A stretch of DNA of 64,000 nt, taken from positions 2,728,001-2,792,000 of the forward strand of contig NZ_CP050453.1 of NCBI RefSeq assembly GCF_014171575.1. Direction: 5' to 3'. Positions 55,589-64,000 of this stretch are shown here, piece after piece. Position 1 is the first letter of the stretch, and every line of letters starts with the position of its first letter. The position numbers and the translations under genes were made by a program. The notes below the pieces were generated by a model. That model was not told the DNA's origin, ran no database searches, and was given only the letters and a program-made list of their open reading frames with translations. This DNA comes from Microbacterium sp. Se63.02b (GTDB taxonomy: Bacteria; Actinomycetota; Actinomycetes; Actinomycetales; Microbacteriaceae).

Positions 55589-56977
55589 GTGTCCGACCTG
55601 AACGAAATCGGCAGCTGGGTGCAGGAGAACCTGCCCACGTTGCTCGCCGACGCGCACATCCCCGCGGCATCCGTCGCGATCCTGTCCGGTGGCGAGATCT
55701 TCACCGCCGCCACCGGCATCCTGAACCGCAACACCGGCGTCGAGGCCGATGAGGACTCGGTCTTCCAGATCGGCTCGATCACCAAGACCTGGACGGCGAC
55801 GCTGATCATGCAGCTGGTCGACGAGGGGCGGCTCGACCTCGACGCCCCGGTGCGCGACACGCTCCCCGCCTTCGCGATCGGCGACGATGCCGCGGCGAGC
55901 GCGATCACGACCCGACAGCTCCTCAGCCACGTCGGCGGCTTCGAGGGCGACCTCTTCAACGACACGGGTGTGGGCGACGACGCGGTGGAGAAGTATCTGG
56001 CGACGATCGCCGACGCCCCGCAGCTCTTCGCCCCCGGAGAGCGCTTCTCCTACAACAACGCGGCGTTCGTCGTCCTGGGTCGCATCGTCGAGGTGCTGCG
56101 CGATCTGCCGTACGACCAGGCGCTGCGCACGCACCTGATCGCACCGCTCGGCCTCACCCACGTGGCGACCACCGCAGCGGAGGCGATCATGTTCCGCGCG
56201 GCGCTCGGGCACATCCCCGCGGACGGCAGCGACGAGCCGGTCGCGGCGCCGGTGTGGAGCCTGGTGCGCTCGAACGCACCCGCCGGATCGATGCTCGCCA
56301 TGACCGCACGCGACCTCGTGACGTACGCACGCATGCACCTCGACGGCGGTACCGCCGCCGACGGCACCCGCGTGCTCTCCGCGGAGAGCGTCGCGGCGAT
56401 GCAGGAGCGGCAGGTCGAGCTTCCCGAACTCGGGCTGATGGGCGACGCCTGGGGCCTCGGCTGGGAGATCTTCGACTGGGAGGGCGGGACGGTGATCGGG
56501 CACGACGGCGGCACGATCGGGCAGAACGCGTTCCTGCGGATGGTGCCGGGCGCCGGCGTCGCCGTCGCCGTGCTGACGAACGGCGGGCAGACCGTCGACG
56601 CTTATCACGCGATCGTGTCGAAGGTGCTCGCGGCGCTCGCCGGCATCACGGTGCCCGCGCTGCCGACTGTTCCGGAGGCGCCCGTCGCCATCGACCTCGA
56701 GCGGGTGCTCGGCACGTACTCGTCGTCCGTCTCGGACTCGACCGTACGCGTGGACGACGACGGACGGGTGTGGCTCGACCGCACCATGAAGGGCATCTTC
56801 GCCGAACTCGGCCCTGCCCCCGAGCCCGTCGAGCTCGTCGGCTGGTCCGGCGACACCCTGCTCCCCCGCAAGGCCGAGCACGGGATGCGCATGCCGCACG
56901 CCTTCGTCGGCGATGACGGCAGCGGACGCGCGCTCTACCTGCACACGGGCCGCGCGGATCGGCGGATCGACGCATGA
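55589..56977 (+). CDS. Beta-lactamase-fold serine hydrolase 2
   Basis: A 462-residue, intact member of the same fold: FQIGSITKTWTATL (SxxK), FSYNNAAFVVLGR (Tyr-x-Asn), and VIGHDGGTIGQNAF (HxG). A C-terminal domain (from about residue 355) resembles the lipocalin-like domain of such esterases (ERVLGTYSSSVSDSTVRVDDDGRVWLD). There is no signal peptide. The ribosome site GAAGAGGAG precedes the ATG. It overlaps the next hydrolase by ATGA. Sequence similarity to hydrolase 1 is clear in the motifs but the C-terminal parts differ. Confidence 0.9.
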   Translation: MSDLNEIGSWVQENLPTLLADAHIPAASVAILSGGEIFTAATGILNRNTGVEADEDSVFQIGSITKTWTATLIMQLVDEGRLDLDAPVRDTLPAFAIGDDAAASAITTRQLLSHVGGFEGDLFNDTGVGDDAVEKYLATIADAPQLFAPGERFSYNNAAFVVLGRIVEVLRDLPYDQALRTHLIAPLGLTHVATTAAEAIMFRAALGHIPADGSDEPVAAPVWSLVRSNAPAGSMLAMTARDLVTYARMHLDGGTAADGTRVLSAESVAAMQERQVELPELGLMGDAWGLGWEIFDWEGGTVIGHDGGTIGQNAFLRMVPGAGVAVAVLTNGGQTVDAYHAIVSKVLAALAGITVPALPTVPEAPVAIDLERVLGTYSSSVSDSTVRVDDDGRVWLDRTMKGIFAELGPAPEPVELVGWSGDTLLPRKAEHGMRMPHAFVGDDGSGRALYLHTGRADRRIDA

Positions 56978-57889
56978 GCGGAATCACCGCGGCTGCTCCG
57001 GCGACCGCGGAGATCGCCGACATCTTCACGGATGCGGGAGCCGCCGGATTCCTCCATGCGCGGAAGATCGGCGCCGCCGGCGCCACCGACGCCGCCGAGG
57101 TGACGCACGGCGCAGACGAACCGGTGGTCCTGGCCTCGGTGTTCAAGATCCTGGTGCTCACCGCCTACGTCCGGGCCGTCGCCGCCGGTGAGCTCGACCC
57201 GACCGGTCGCACGACCGTGACGGCGCGCTACCGCATCGGCGGCGTCGGAACGGCCGGATTCGCTGACGACGTCGAGGCCAGCTGGCGCGACCTGGCCCTG
57301 AACATGATGACGATGAGCGACAACGCCGCCACGGACGTGCTCTACCACCGGCTCGGCGCCGACGCCGTGAACCGCGTGATCGACGACCTGGGGCTCGACG
57401 GCACCCGCCTGATCGGATGCTGTGAAGACCTGTTCGCCTCCGTGGTCGCCGACCTCGGCGGCACGCCGGACAGCGACCTGGACGAGCTGCTCGGCAGTGC
57501 GACCCCGGAGCAGATCCTGGCGCTCGACGCGGTGCACCCCGTCCGCACCTCGCACTCCACCCCGCGCGACGTCACGACGCTGCTGAACGCCCTGTGGACC
57601 GACACCGCGGCTCCCGCCGACGCGTGCCGCCAGGCCAGGGACATCATGGCCCAGCAGATCTGGCCGCACCGGCTCACCTCGGGGTTCCCGAACGGAGTGC
57701 GCATCGCCGCCAAGACCGGCACGCTCCCGACCTGGCGCAACGAGGCGGGCGTCGTCACCTACCCCGACGGCCGCCAGTACGCGGTCGCCGTGTTCACGCG
57801 CGACCTCTCTCGCCGACCGACAGCCCCTGGTCGACGCCTCGATCGGCCGGGCGGGGTTCGCCGCGGTCGAGCACCTGCGCGCACACTGA
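56974..57889 (+). CDS. Class A beta-lactamase-like hydrolase, frameshift near end
   Basis: About 305 residues. SVFK (residues 55-58), SDN in MMTMSDNAATDVLYHRLG and KTG in RIAAKTGTLPTWRNEAG mark a penicillin-recognising serine hydrolase of the class A type. No signal peptide is seen, which argues against a secreted antibiotic-degrading enzyme. Near 57803-57812 the frame breaks; adding one CT to the CTCTCT run gives FTRDLSLADRQPLVDASIGRAGFAAVEHLRAH and a stop at 57889. Resistance must not be inferred. It probably acts on small peptides or amides along with its neighbours. Confidence 0.85.
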
Positions 57890-57930
57890 CCCCCTCCCCC
57901 GTCGCTCGCACCCCATCGCTGTAGATCACT

Positions 57931-57980
57931 CATCCCAGACACTGCACCATCCCAGACACTGCACCATCACAGACACTGCT
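57931..57980 (+). repeat. 17-bp tandem repeat upstream of dppA
   Basis: Copies at 57931-57947 and 57948-57964 are identical (CATCCCAGACACTGCAC). The third (57965-57980) differs at one inner base and at its end. The array ends directly at the GGAGG ribosome site of the binding-protein gene. It may be a regulator array or a leader element. Confidence 0.9.
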
Positions 57981-57991
57981 GGAGGCTTCTG

Positions 57992-59586
57992 ATGCGTTCT
58001 CGTACCCCGCTGGTCGCCCTGCTCGCCGTCACGGCCCTCGCCCTGACATCCTGCGCCGCGAGCGCTCCCCCGGAGGCGGTGACAGCGCCGAGGGTGTCCT
58101 CGCGGACGGCAAGACCTTCACCTCGGTGATCTCGACCGACCCGGGCAGCCTCGACCCGTTCATCACCGTGATGTCGGTCGCCCGCTCCATCGACCGCTTC
58201 GTCTACGGGCGCCTGGTCGAGACGACGGAGGACGGCTCGATCGTCTCCGGCCTCGCCGAATCGTGGGAGGCCGACACCACCACGGCGACCTTCACCCTGC
58301 GCGACGGCATCACCTGCGACGACGGCACGCCGCTGACCGCCACCGACGTCGCCGCGAACATCACGCACATCGGGGACCCCGCCAACGGCTCGCCCCTGAT
58401 CGGCCTGCAGGTGCAGCCGGGGACCACCGCCGTCGGCGACGACACCGCCGGCACCGTCACGGTCACGAGCGGACGCCCCGACTCGTTCCTGCTCGAGAAC
58501 GTCGGCAGCGTGTCGATCGTGTGCGGCACCGTGATCGACGACCCGGACGCCCTCGCCAAGGGCGAAGGATCGACGGGCATGTTCACGATGACCGAGATCG
58601 TGCCGAACAGCCAGTACACCCTCACGCGCCGCGATGACTTCACCTGGGGTCCCGGCGACTGGGATGCGACGCAGAAGGGCCTGCCGGACACCGTCGTGTT
58701 CCGGGTGGTCCCCAACGAGACCACCGCCGCGAACCTGCTGCTCTCCGGCGAGGTCAACGCCGCGCTCGTGATCGGTCCGGACAGCGCGCGCATGGAGAGC
58801 GCCGGGCTGTACCACACCGACCTCCAGACGCCGGGCGGATCGTTCACGTTCAACCAGGCCGCAGGCCGGGCCACCGCCGACCAGGCCGTGCGCGACGCGC
58901 TCATGCAGGCCGTCGACCTCGAGCAGATGCGTCAGGTCATCGGCAGCGGCAAGGCCACGGTGCCGACCGGCCTGGTCACCGTGTCGCCGAACCCGTGCCG
59001 TGCCGACACCGTGTCGGGCCACCTGCCGGAGTTCGACGCCGACGCCGCGGCGGCCGCCCTCGACGACGCCGGCTGGTCGGCAGGCTCCGACGGGGTACGC
59101 AGCAAGGACGGCGAGACGCTCACCCTCCGGATGATCTACTCCTCGCAGCTCGGCGACGCGGGCAACGCCGCCGCCGAACTCGCACAGTCCGCATGGAAGG
59201 ACCTCGGCGTCGACATCACGGTCACCGCCGTCGACTCCCCCACCTTGAGCGAGGTGCTCTTCTCCACCGGCGACTGGGACATCTCCGCCGCGCCCCTCAC
59301 GGTCAACCTGCCGAGCATGCTCGTGCCGTTCTACTCGGGTCCCACCCCGCCGAACGGCACCAACTTCGCCTCGATCGACAACGCCGACTACACGGCAGCC
59401 GTCACCGCGGCGTCGCAGAAGCCGGGCACCGAGGGATGCGACGAGTGGTCGGCCGCCGAGGTGGCGCTGTTCGAGACCACGAGCGTCGTCCCGTACGCGA
59501 ACATCGTGCGCTCGACCTTCGCGCAGAAGTCGACCTTCACCGAGAGCGACGGGATCGACCCGACGTCGATCCGGATGTTCGAGTAG
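57992..59586 (+). CDS. dppA: Peptide ABC transporter substrate-binding lipoprotein, frameshift near start
   Basis: SBP family 5 lipoprotein, about 531 residues. The signal MRSRTPLVALLAVTALALTSC ends in a lipobox. A break near 58065-58073 (one more G in CCGGAGG) joins it to VLADGKTFTSVISTDPGSLDPFITVMSVARSIDRFVYGRLVETTEDGS and LAESWEADTTTATFTLRDGITCDDGTPLTATDV, the family core. ATG 57992 has GGAGG 6 nt upstream. Four ABC genes and a peptidase follow. It probably binds oligopeptides. Two Cys pairs in the mature part may form disulfides. Confidence 0.9.
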
Positions 59587-59606
59587 CAGAGAGCCGGAGT
59601 CAGCCG

Positions 59607-60604
59607 ATGGCCAGCACCACCGCCACACAGGCGATACTGATCAGATCCGCACGGTCGGACAACCCCTGGGTGTCCTTCCTGGTCCGTCGCGGAGGGCAGT
59701 TCGTGCTCTCGGTGTGGGTGCTGGTCACGGCTGCCTTCCTCATGATCCACCTGGTGCCGGGAGACCCGGTGCGAGCGGCTCTCGGGCTGAACGCCCCCGC
59801 CGAACTCGTCGAAGCCAAACGCGCGGCGCTGGGCCTGGACCAACCGCTCCTCGTGCAGTACTTCCACTACATCGGCGGCCTGTTCACGGGCGACATGGGG
59901 TCGTCGATGATCACCAGCCAACCCGTGTCCGAGATCATCTCCACCCGACTCCCGGCGACGTTGCAGCTCGCCCTCCTCGCGGTGCTGCTGGTGCTCCTGG
60001 TCTCCGTCCCCTCGGCGTCACGATGGCGGTGGCCACCCGCGGCGGCCGGCGCCGAGGACTCGAGCTCGCGTTCGCCGCCGGCTCCGTGATCCTCGCTGCC
60101 ATCCCCGAGTTCCTCCTCGCCGTCGGCCTCGTCTACGTGTTCGCGGTCTCGCTGGGCTGGTTCCCGGTCGCCGGCAACACGGCGCCGTTCGCGCTGGTGC
60201 TCCCCGTGGTCGCCCTCGCCGTCGGACCCATCGCGGTGTTCTCGCGCATCATCCGCGTCGAGGTGCTGTCCGTCCTCGGCCAGGACTTCATCCGCACCGC
60301 CAGGGCGAAGAGGCTCGCCCCGCACCGCATCTACTCGCGCCACGCCCTGCCGAACGCGATGACGGCGACGCTCACCCTCACCGGCCTCCTGCTGACGGGC
60401 ATGGTCGCGGGCACGGTGCTGGTCGAGAACGTGTTCGCCTGGCCGGGCCTCGGCACGATGATCGTCCAGTCGATCCTCACCAAGGACTACTCGGTCGTGC
60501 AGGGCATCGTGCTCGTGTACGGCATCGGGGTCCTGCTGGTGAACCTCGTGATCGACGTGATCCTCGCGCTCCTCGACCCTCGATCCACCATCCGGGAGGC
60601 ATGA
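59607..60604 (+). CDS. dppB: Peptide ABC transporter permease DppB type, frameshift
   Basis: About 332 residues. FLVRRGGQFVLSVWVLVTAAFLMIHLVPGDPVRAALG is the typical DppB start; the second half shows AAIPEFLLAVGLVYVFAVSLGWFPVAGN, the EAA loop QDFIRTARAKRLAPHRIYSRHALPNAM and WPGLGTMIVQSILTKDYSVVQGIVLVYG. The CCCC at 60008-60011 needs a fifth C to join VSVPLGVTMAVA. GGAG precedes the ATG. It overlaps the next gene by 4 bp. Confidence 0.92.
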
Positions 60605-62538
60605 TGTCGGCACGCACCGCCTGGTCGGGCATCGTCCGATCGCCCCTGGGACTGACCGCGCTCAGTCTGTTCCTGCTGGTCGCCCTCGCCGCGATCTTCG
60701 CACCGCTCATCTGGGGCGCTCAGGCCGAGCAGGTGAACCCCGCCGAGATCACGCAGGGGCCCAGCGCCGCGCATCTGCTGGGCACCGACACGCTCGGGCG
60801 CGATGTGCTCGCGCGGGTCCTGGTGGCGACCCGGCTCTCGGTGGTGCTCGCGGTGCTCGCGGTGATCATCGGCGTCGTCGCAGGAACCCTGCTGGGCACG
60901 GCGCCCTCCGTGCTCCCGCGGTGGGCGGGCCGACCGATCGTGGGCTTCGTGAACATCGCGGTCGCCTTTCCCGGGCTCCTGCTCGCCCTGTTCTTCGCGG
61001 TGATCTTCGGGGTCGGCACGACCGGATCGGTGCTGGCGATCGGCTTCGCGATGGCGCCGCAGTTCGCCCGGCTGACCCAGACCCTCTCGGCCGCGATCGC
61101 AGGACGCGACTTCATCTCCGCCGCGCAGGTGGCCGGAGTGTCCCGCTTCCGCATCCTGATCCGGCACATCCTGCCGAACATCGGTGAACCGCTCATCGTC
61201 AACGCGACCGTCGCCGCCGGATCCGCTCTGCTCGCCTTCGCGGGCCTGTCGTTCCTCGGGCTCGGCGTGCAGGTGCCGGCATACGACTGGGGCCGCTTGC
61301 TCGGAGAAGGCCTGAACCGCATCTACCTCAACCCCGCGGCGGCCCTGGGCCCCGCGGTGGCCGTGGTGATCGCCGGACTCGCGTTCAACCTCCTCGGCGA
61401 GACCGCGGCGGCCGCCCTCGGCGGGCGTTCGGCTCGTCGCCGACACGCTCTCCCCGCTGTCGCGTCGTCGCCCACGCGCGTCGACGCCCCTCAGCCCGCG
61501 CAGGTCGACGGCGACGACGTGGTGCTCCTCGTCGACGACCTGCGCGTCTCCTTCCCCACGCCCGCCGGATGGGTCACGCCGGTGCGCGGGGTGTCGTTCA
61601 CGATCTCGCGCGGCGAGGCGATCGGCGTGGTCGGCGAGTCGGGCTCCGGCAAGAGTCTGACCGCTCTCGCCGCCGCCCGACTGATCGAGCGCCCGGGGCA
61701 CATCGACGCCGCTCGTCTGGACTTCTGCGGCACCTCGCTGCTGACCTCACCGGACCGCGCGATCCGCAGCCTTCTCGGCACCTCGCTCGCGATGGTCTTC
61801 CAGGATCCGATGACCTCGTTCAACCCGACCAGGAGGATCGGCTCGCAACTGGCGGAGGCCGCGTCGGAGCATCAGGGCATGAGCCGCCGCGACGCCATGA
61901 CCCGCGCGGTCCAGCGGCTGCAGTCGGTGCGGGTGCCGGCCGCCGCCCGTCGCGCGCACCAGTACCCGCACGAGTTCTCCGGTGGCATGCGGCAGCGGGC
62001 GATGATCGCGATGGGGCTCATGAACCATCCGCGTCTGATCATCGCGGACGAGCCGACCACCGCACTCGACGTCACCGTGCAGCGCCAGGTGCTCCAGCTC
62101 CTCGCCGGTGTGCGCCGCGACACCGACGCCGCGATCCTCCTGATCAGCCACGACATCGCCGTCGTGGCGCAGACCTGCGAGCGCGTGCTGGTGATGTACG
62201 CCGGCCGCATCGTCGAGGATCTGCCCGCCGCCGACCTGCACACGGGGGCGCAGCATCCGTACACACGGGCGCTCCTCGAGGTGGTGCCCGAGATCGACGC
62301 GGATCGGAATGCGCCCCTCAAGATGATCCCCGGCCGCCCACCGGCGCCCGGGGCGTTCCCTCCCGGATGCGCGTTCGCCGATCGCTGCCCCCTCGCCTCG
62401 GCGGTCTGCCGCGAGCGCGACCCGGAACTCGCCGCCGCCGGACCCGGGCATCGCGTGGCGTGCTGGCATCCGATGGACCACCGCGTCGCCGCTTCCGCGG
62501 CGCAGACGCAGGTCGAGGAAGAGACGGTCCCCCGATGA
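60601..62538 (+). CDS. Fused DppC permease and DppD ATPase
   Basis: A 645-residue, intact fusion. Residues 1-270 form a DppC-like permease (LLGTDTLGRDVLARVLVATRLS; EAA loop GRDFISAAQVAGVSRFRILIRHILPNI). A linker of about 35 residues leads to a DppD-like ATPase: GESGSGKSLTALA, QDPMTSFNPTRRIG, signature FSGGMRQRAMIAMGLM, Walker B LIIADEPTTALDVT and the C-terminal oligopeptide motif HPYTRALLEVVPEID with Cys-rich PPGCAFADRCPLASAVC (Fe-S or structural). The fusion is in one frame without stop. The start and stop both overlap neighbours by 4 bp. Confidence 0.92.
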   Translation: MMSARTAWSGIVRSPLGLTALSLFLLVALAAIFAPLIWGAQAEQVNPAEITQGPSAAHLLGTDTLGRDVLARVLVATRLSVVLAVLAVIIGVVAGTLLGTAPSVLPRWAGRPIVGFVNIAVAFPGLLLALFFAVIFGVGTTGSVLAIGFAMAPQFARLTQTLSAAIAGRDFISAAQVAGVSRFRILIRHILPNIGEPLIVNATVAAGSALLAFAGLSFLGLGVQVPAYDWGRLLGEGLNRIYLNPAAALGPAVAVVIAGLAFNLLGETAAAALGGRSARRRHALPAVASSPTRVDAPQPAQVDGDDVVLLVDDLRVSFPTPAGWVTPVRGVSFTISRGEAIGVVGESGSGKSLTALAAARLIERPGHIDAARLDFCGTSLLTSPDRAIRSLLGTSLAMVFQDPMTSFNPTRRIGSQLAEAASEHQGMSRRDAMTRAVQRLQSVRVPAAARRAHQYPHEFSGGMRQRAMIAMGLMNHPRLIIADEPTTALDVTVQRQVLQLLAGVRRDTDAAILLISHDIAVVAQTCERVLVMYAGRIVEDLPAADLHTGAQHPYTRALLEVVPEIDADRNAPLKMIPGRPPAPGAFPPGCAFADRCPLASAVCRERDPELAAAGPGHRVACWHPMDHRVAASAAQTQVEEETVPR

Positions 62539-63577
62539 GCGAGCTCCGCTTCGATCGTGTCAGCGTCCGCTACGGAACGCACCGCTCCGGTCTCACCGCC
62601 GTGGACGATGTGAGCCTCACCGTGCCCTCCGGGTCCGTCGTGGGGCTCGTCGGCGAATCCGGATCGGGCAAGTCCACCCTCGCCCGCGCGGCGATCGGCC
62701 TCGCACCGATCAGCGACGGAGCCATCACGCTCGACGGCGCCGACGTCCGCGGGTTCCGTCGCCGCCGCCCGATCCAGATGGTCTTCCAGGACCCGTTCTC
62801 CTCCCTCGATCCCCGGATGACGATCGGGGAATCGATCGCGGAGGCCCTCCCCGCGACCTGCGGGGCACCAGAGCCCGTCGGGCCGAGGTGGCACGGCTGC
62901 TCAACCTGGTGAGCCTCGACGCCGATCGAGCACAGTCGCTGCCGGCGGCGCTCTCCGGTGGCCAGCGCCAGCGCATCGCCCTCGCGAGAGCCCTCGCCGC
63001 CCGGCCCGATGTCGTGATCGCCGACGAGATCACCTCGGCACTCGACGTCTCGGTACAGGGGTCCGTGCTCAACCTCGTGCGCGACCTCCGCGGCGAGCTC
63101 GACCTGACGATGCTGTTCATCTCGCACAATCTCTCGGTCGTGCGCTACCTGAGCGACCACATCGCCGTGATGTACCTGGGACGGATCGTCGAGGTCGGCC
63201 CGACCGAGCAGGTGCTCGCCGACCCGCAGCATCCGTACACCCGCGACCTGCTGCAGGCCGCACCGACCAGGCACGGGAACCTCCTCGCGGTCGACCCGCT
63301 CGCGCCCGTCGACGTCGAACCGGCCGACCCGCATGCCCCGCCGAGCGGATGCCGCTTCCACCCGCGATGCCCCATCGGCCCCGCCGCGCGGCCCGATCGA
63401 CAGATCTGCGTCCTCACGGAGCCGCCGCGTCCCACGGGAACGGTCGGAGCCGCATGCCACTTCGCGGGCTCCGGTCCGCACGCCGCGCTGGGGACTGTGC
63501 CCTCGCCCCAAAGCACCCTCCTGGTTTCGGCCGCCGACACAACACGCTCCCCGCACTCTGCGGACACAGTGAACTGA
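62535..63577 (+). CDS. dppF: Peptide ABC ATP-binding protein DppF type, frameshift
   Basis: About 347 residues. FDRVSVRYG, Walker A GESGSGKSTLARAAIGL, QDPFSSLDPRMTIGESI and, after a break at GGGG 62862-62865 (a fifth G restores TRARRAEVARLLNLV), the signature LSGGQRQRIALARAL, Walker B VVIADEITSALDVS and HPYTRDLLQAAP with the Cys-rich GCRFHPRCPIG end. Walker B has EIT instead of the usual EPT. The ATG overlaps the fused permease/ATPase stop. It pairs with the fused ATPase as a heterodimer. Confidence 0.92.
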
Positions 63578-63596
63578 CCATCCGATTGGAGCCCTC

Positions 63597-64000
63597 ATGA
63601 ATCGCCTCACCGTCGACGACCTGCTCTCCCTCCGCTCACCCGAGCAACCCGCGCTGTCGCCCGACGGTTCCCGCGTCGCGTACGTGCTCCGCACGACCGA
63701 CCGCGACGGCGATCGCGACACCCGCGCGCTGTGGCAGGTGCCGGCCTCCGGAGGCGACGCCGCCCCCTCACGCACGGGACGGCGGACACGACTCCGGTCT
63801 GGAGTCCGGACGGCGCCCAGCTCGCCTTCCTGCGCGCTCAGGATGGTCCGGCGCAGATCTGGCTGCTCCCGGCCACGGGAGGAGAGCCGCGCGGCCTGAC
63901 GACTCTTCCGCTCGGCGCCGGCACTCCGGTGTGGAGCCCCGACGGCACGCGCATCGCCTTCGCCGCCCCCGTCGACACCGCGGCCCTCCCCGGGGAGAGC
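63597..64000 (+). CDS. S9-family peptidase, 5' part, frameshift
   Basis: The N-terminal part of a prolyl-oligopeptidase/acylaminoacyl-peptidase-like enzyme; the rest lies past the window. LTVDDLLSLRSPEQPALSPDGSRVAYVLRTTDRDGDRDTRALWQVPASGGD is the propeller start. Near 63764-63769 one more C gives PLTHGTADTTPVWSPDGAQLAFLRAQDGPAQIWLLPATGGEPRGLT, a WD40-like TolB repeat. GGAG precedes the ATG. Position after the peptide importer suggests degradation of the imported peptides. Confidence 0.85.

Noticed and set aside
56974..57889. Antibiotic-resistance beta-lactamase
   Set aside because: The class A motifs are present but there is no signal peptide, and the gene sits in a peptide-metabolism operon. 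Fold alone does not support a resistance role.

Overview
The window is GC-rich (about 70 %) DNA from a high-GC Gram-positive bacterium. An actinomycete of the Microbacteriaceae (Microbacterium-like) is the best fit. The signs are actinobacterial versions of the housekeeping genes, the tRNA-Gln/glmU/prs order, a DUF222-HNH gene, and many starts with a TANNNT-like hexamer about 6 nt upstream of ATG/GTG (leaderless mRNA style). The genus is an inference. No IS element, integrase, CRISPR array or rRNA was seen. No stretch over 300 bp lacks a gene.

Layout. 1-4760: housekeeping (exonuclease III end, DUF4166 protein, trpS, a DUF4190-like membrane protein, pth, rplY, a 41-aa membrane peptide). 4769-7943: gluconate branch (gluconokinase, 2-hydroxyacid dehydrogenase, gnd). 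7995-11553: an FAD oxidase and a MacB-like export ABC pair. 11664-25627: a carbohydrate-acid/glycan locus with KDPG-type aldolase, SMP-30 lactonase, DapA-family aldolase, SDR, CUT1 sugar importer, IclR regulator, enolase-superfamily dehydratase, a very large secreted protein of unknown specificity and an acetyl-xylan-esterase-like enzyme. 25672-27917: two-component system. 27999-30954: flavin electron-transfer module (FMN-binding lipoprotein, ApbE, RnfD-like/FNR fusion). 31048-35780: prs, glmU, tRNA-Gln, GNAT, MarR, RluA-like. 35767-38480: metINQ. 38591-46972: Na+/H+ antiporter, ArsR/SRPBCC/RibD-like operon, ABC-F, spermidine-synthase-like protein, hydrolase, DUF222-HNH. 47109-52449: CUT2 sugar importer with LacI regulator. 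52629-64000: a peptide/D-amino-acid locus with N-acyl-D-amino-acid deacylase-like amidohydrolase, three beta-lactamase-fold hydrolases, a Dpp-type importer with a fused permease-ATPase, and an S9 peptidase cut by the window end.

The most important caution concerns sequence quality. About 25 genes, including pth, prs, glmU and gnd, carry frameshifts. Most can be repaired by adding one G or C to a G/C run, usually 4 to 5. This looks like homopolymer under-calling rather than gene decay. Each affected gene is reported here as one CDS over its full inferred span, with the break described.
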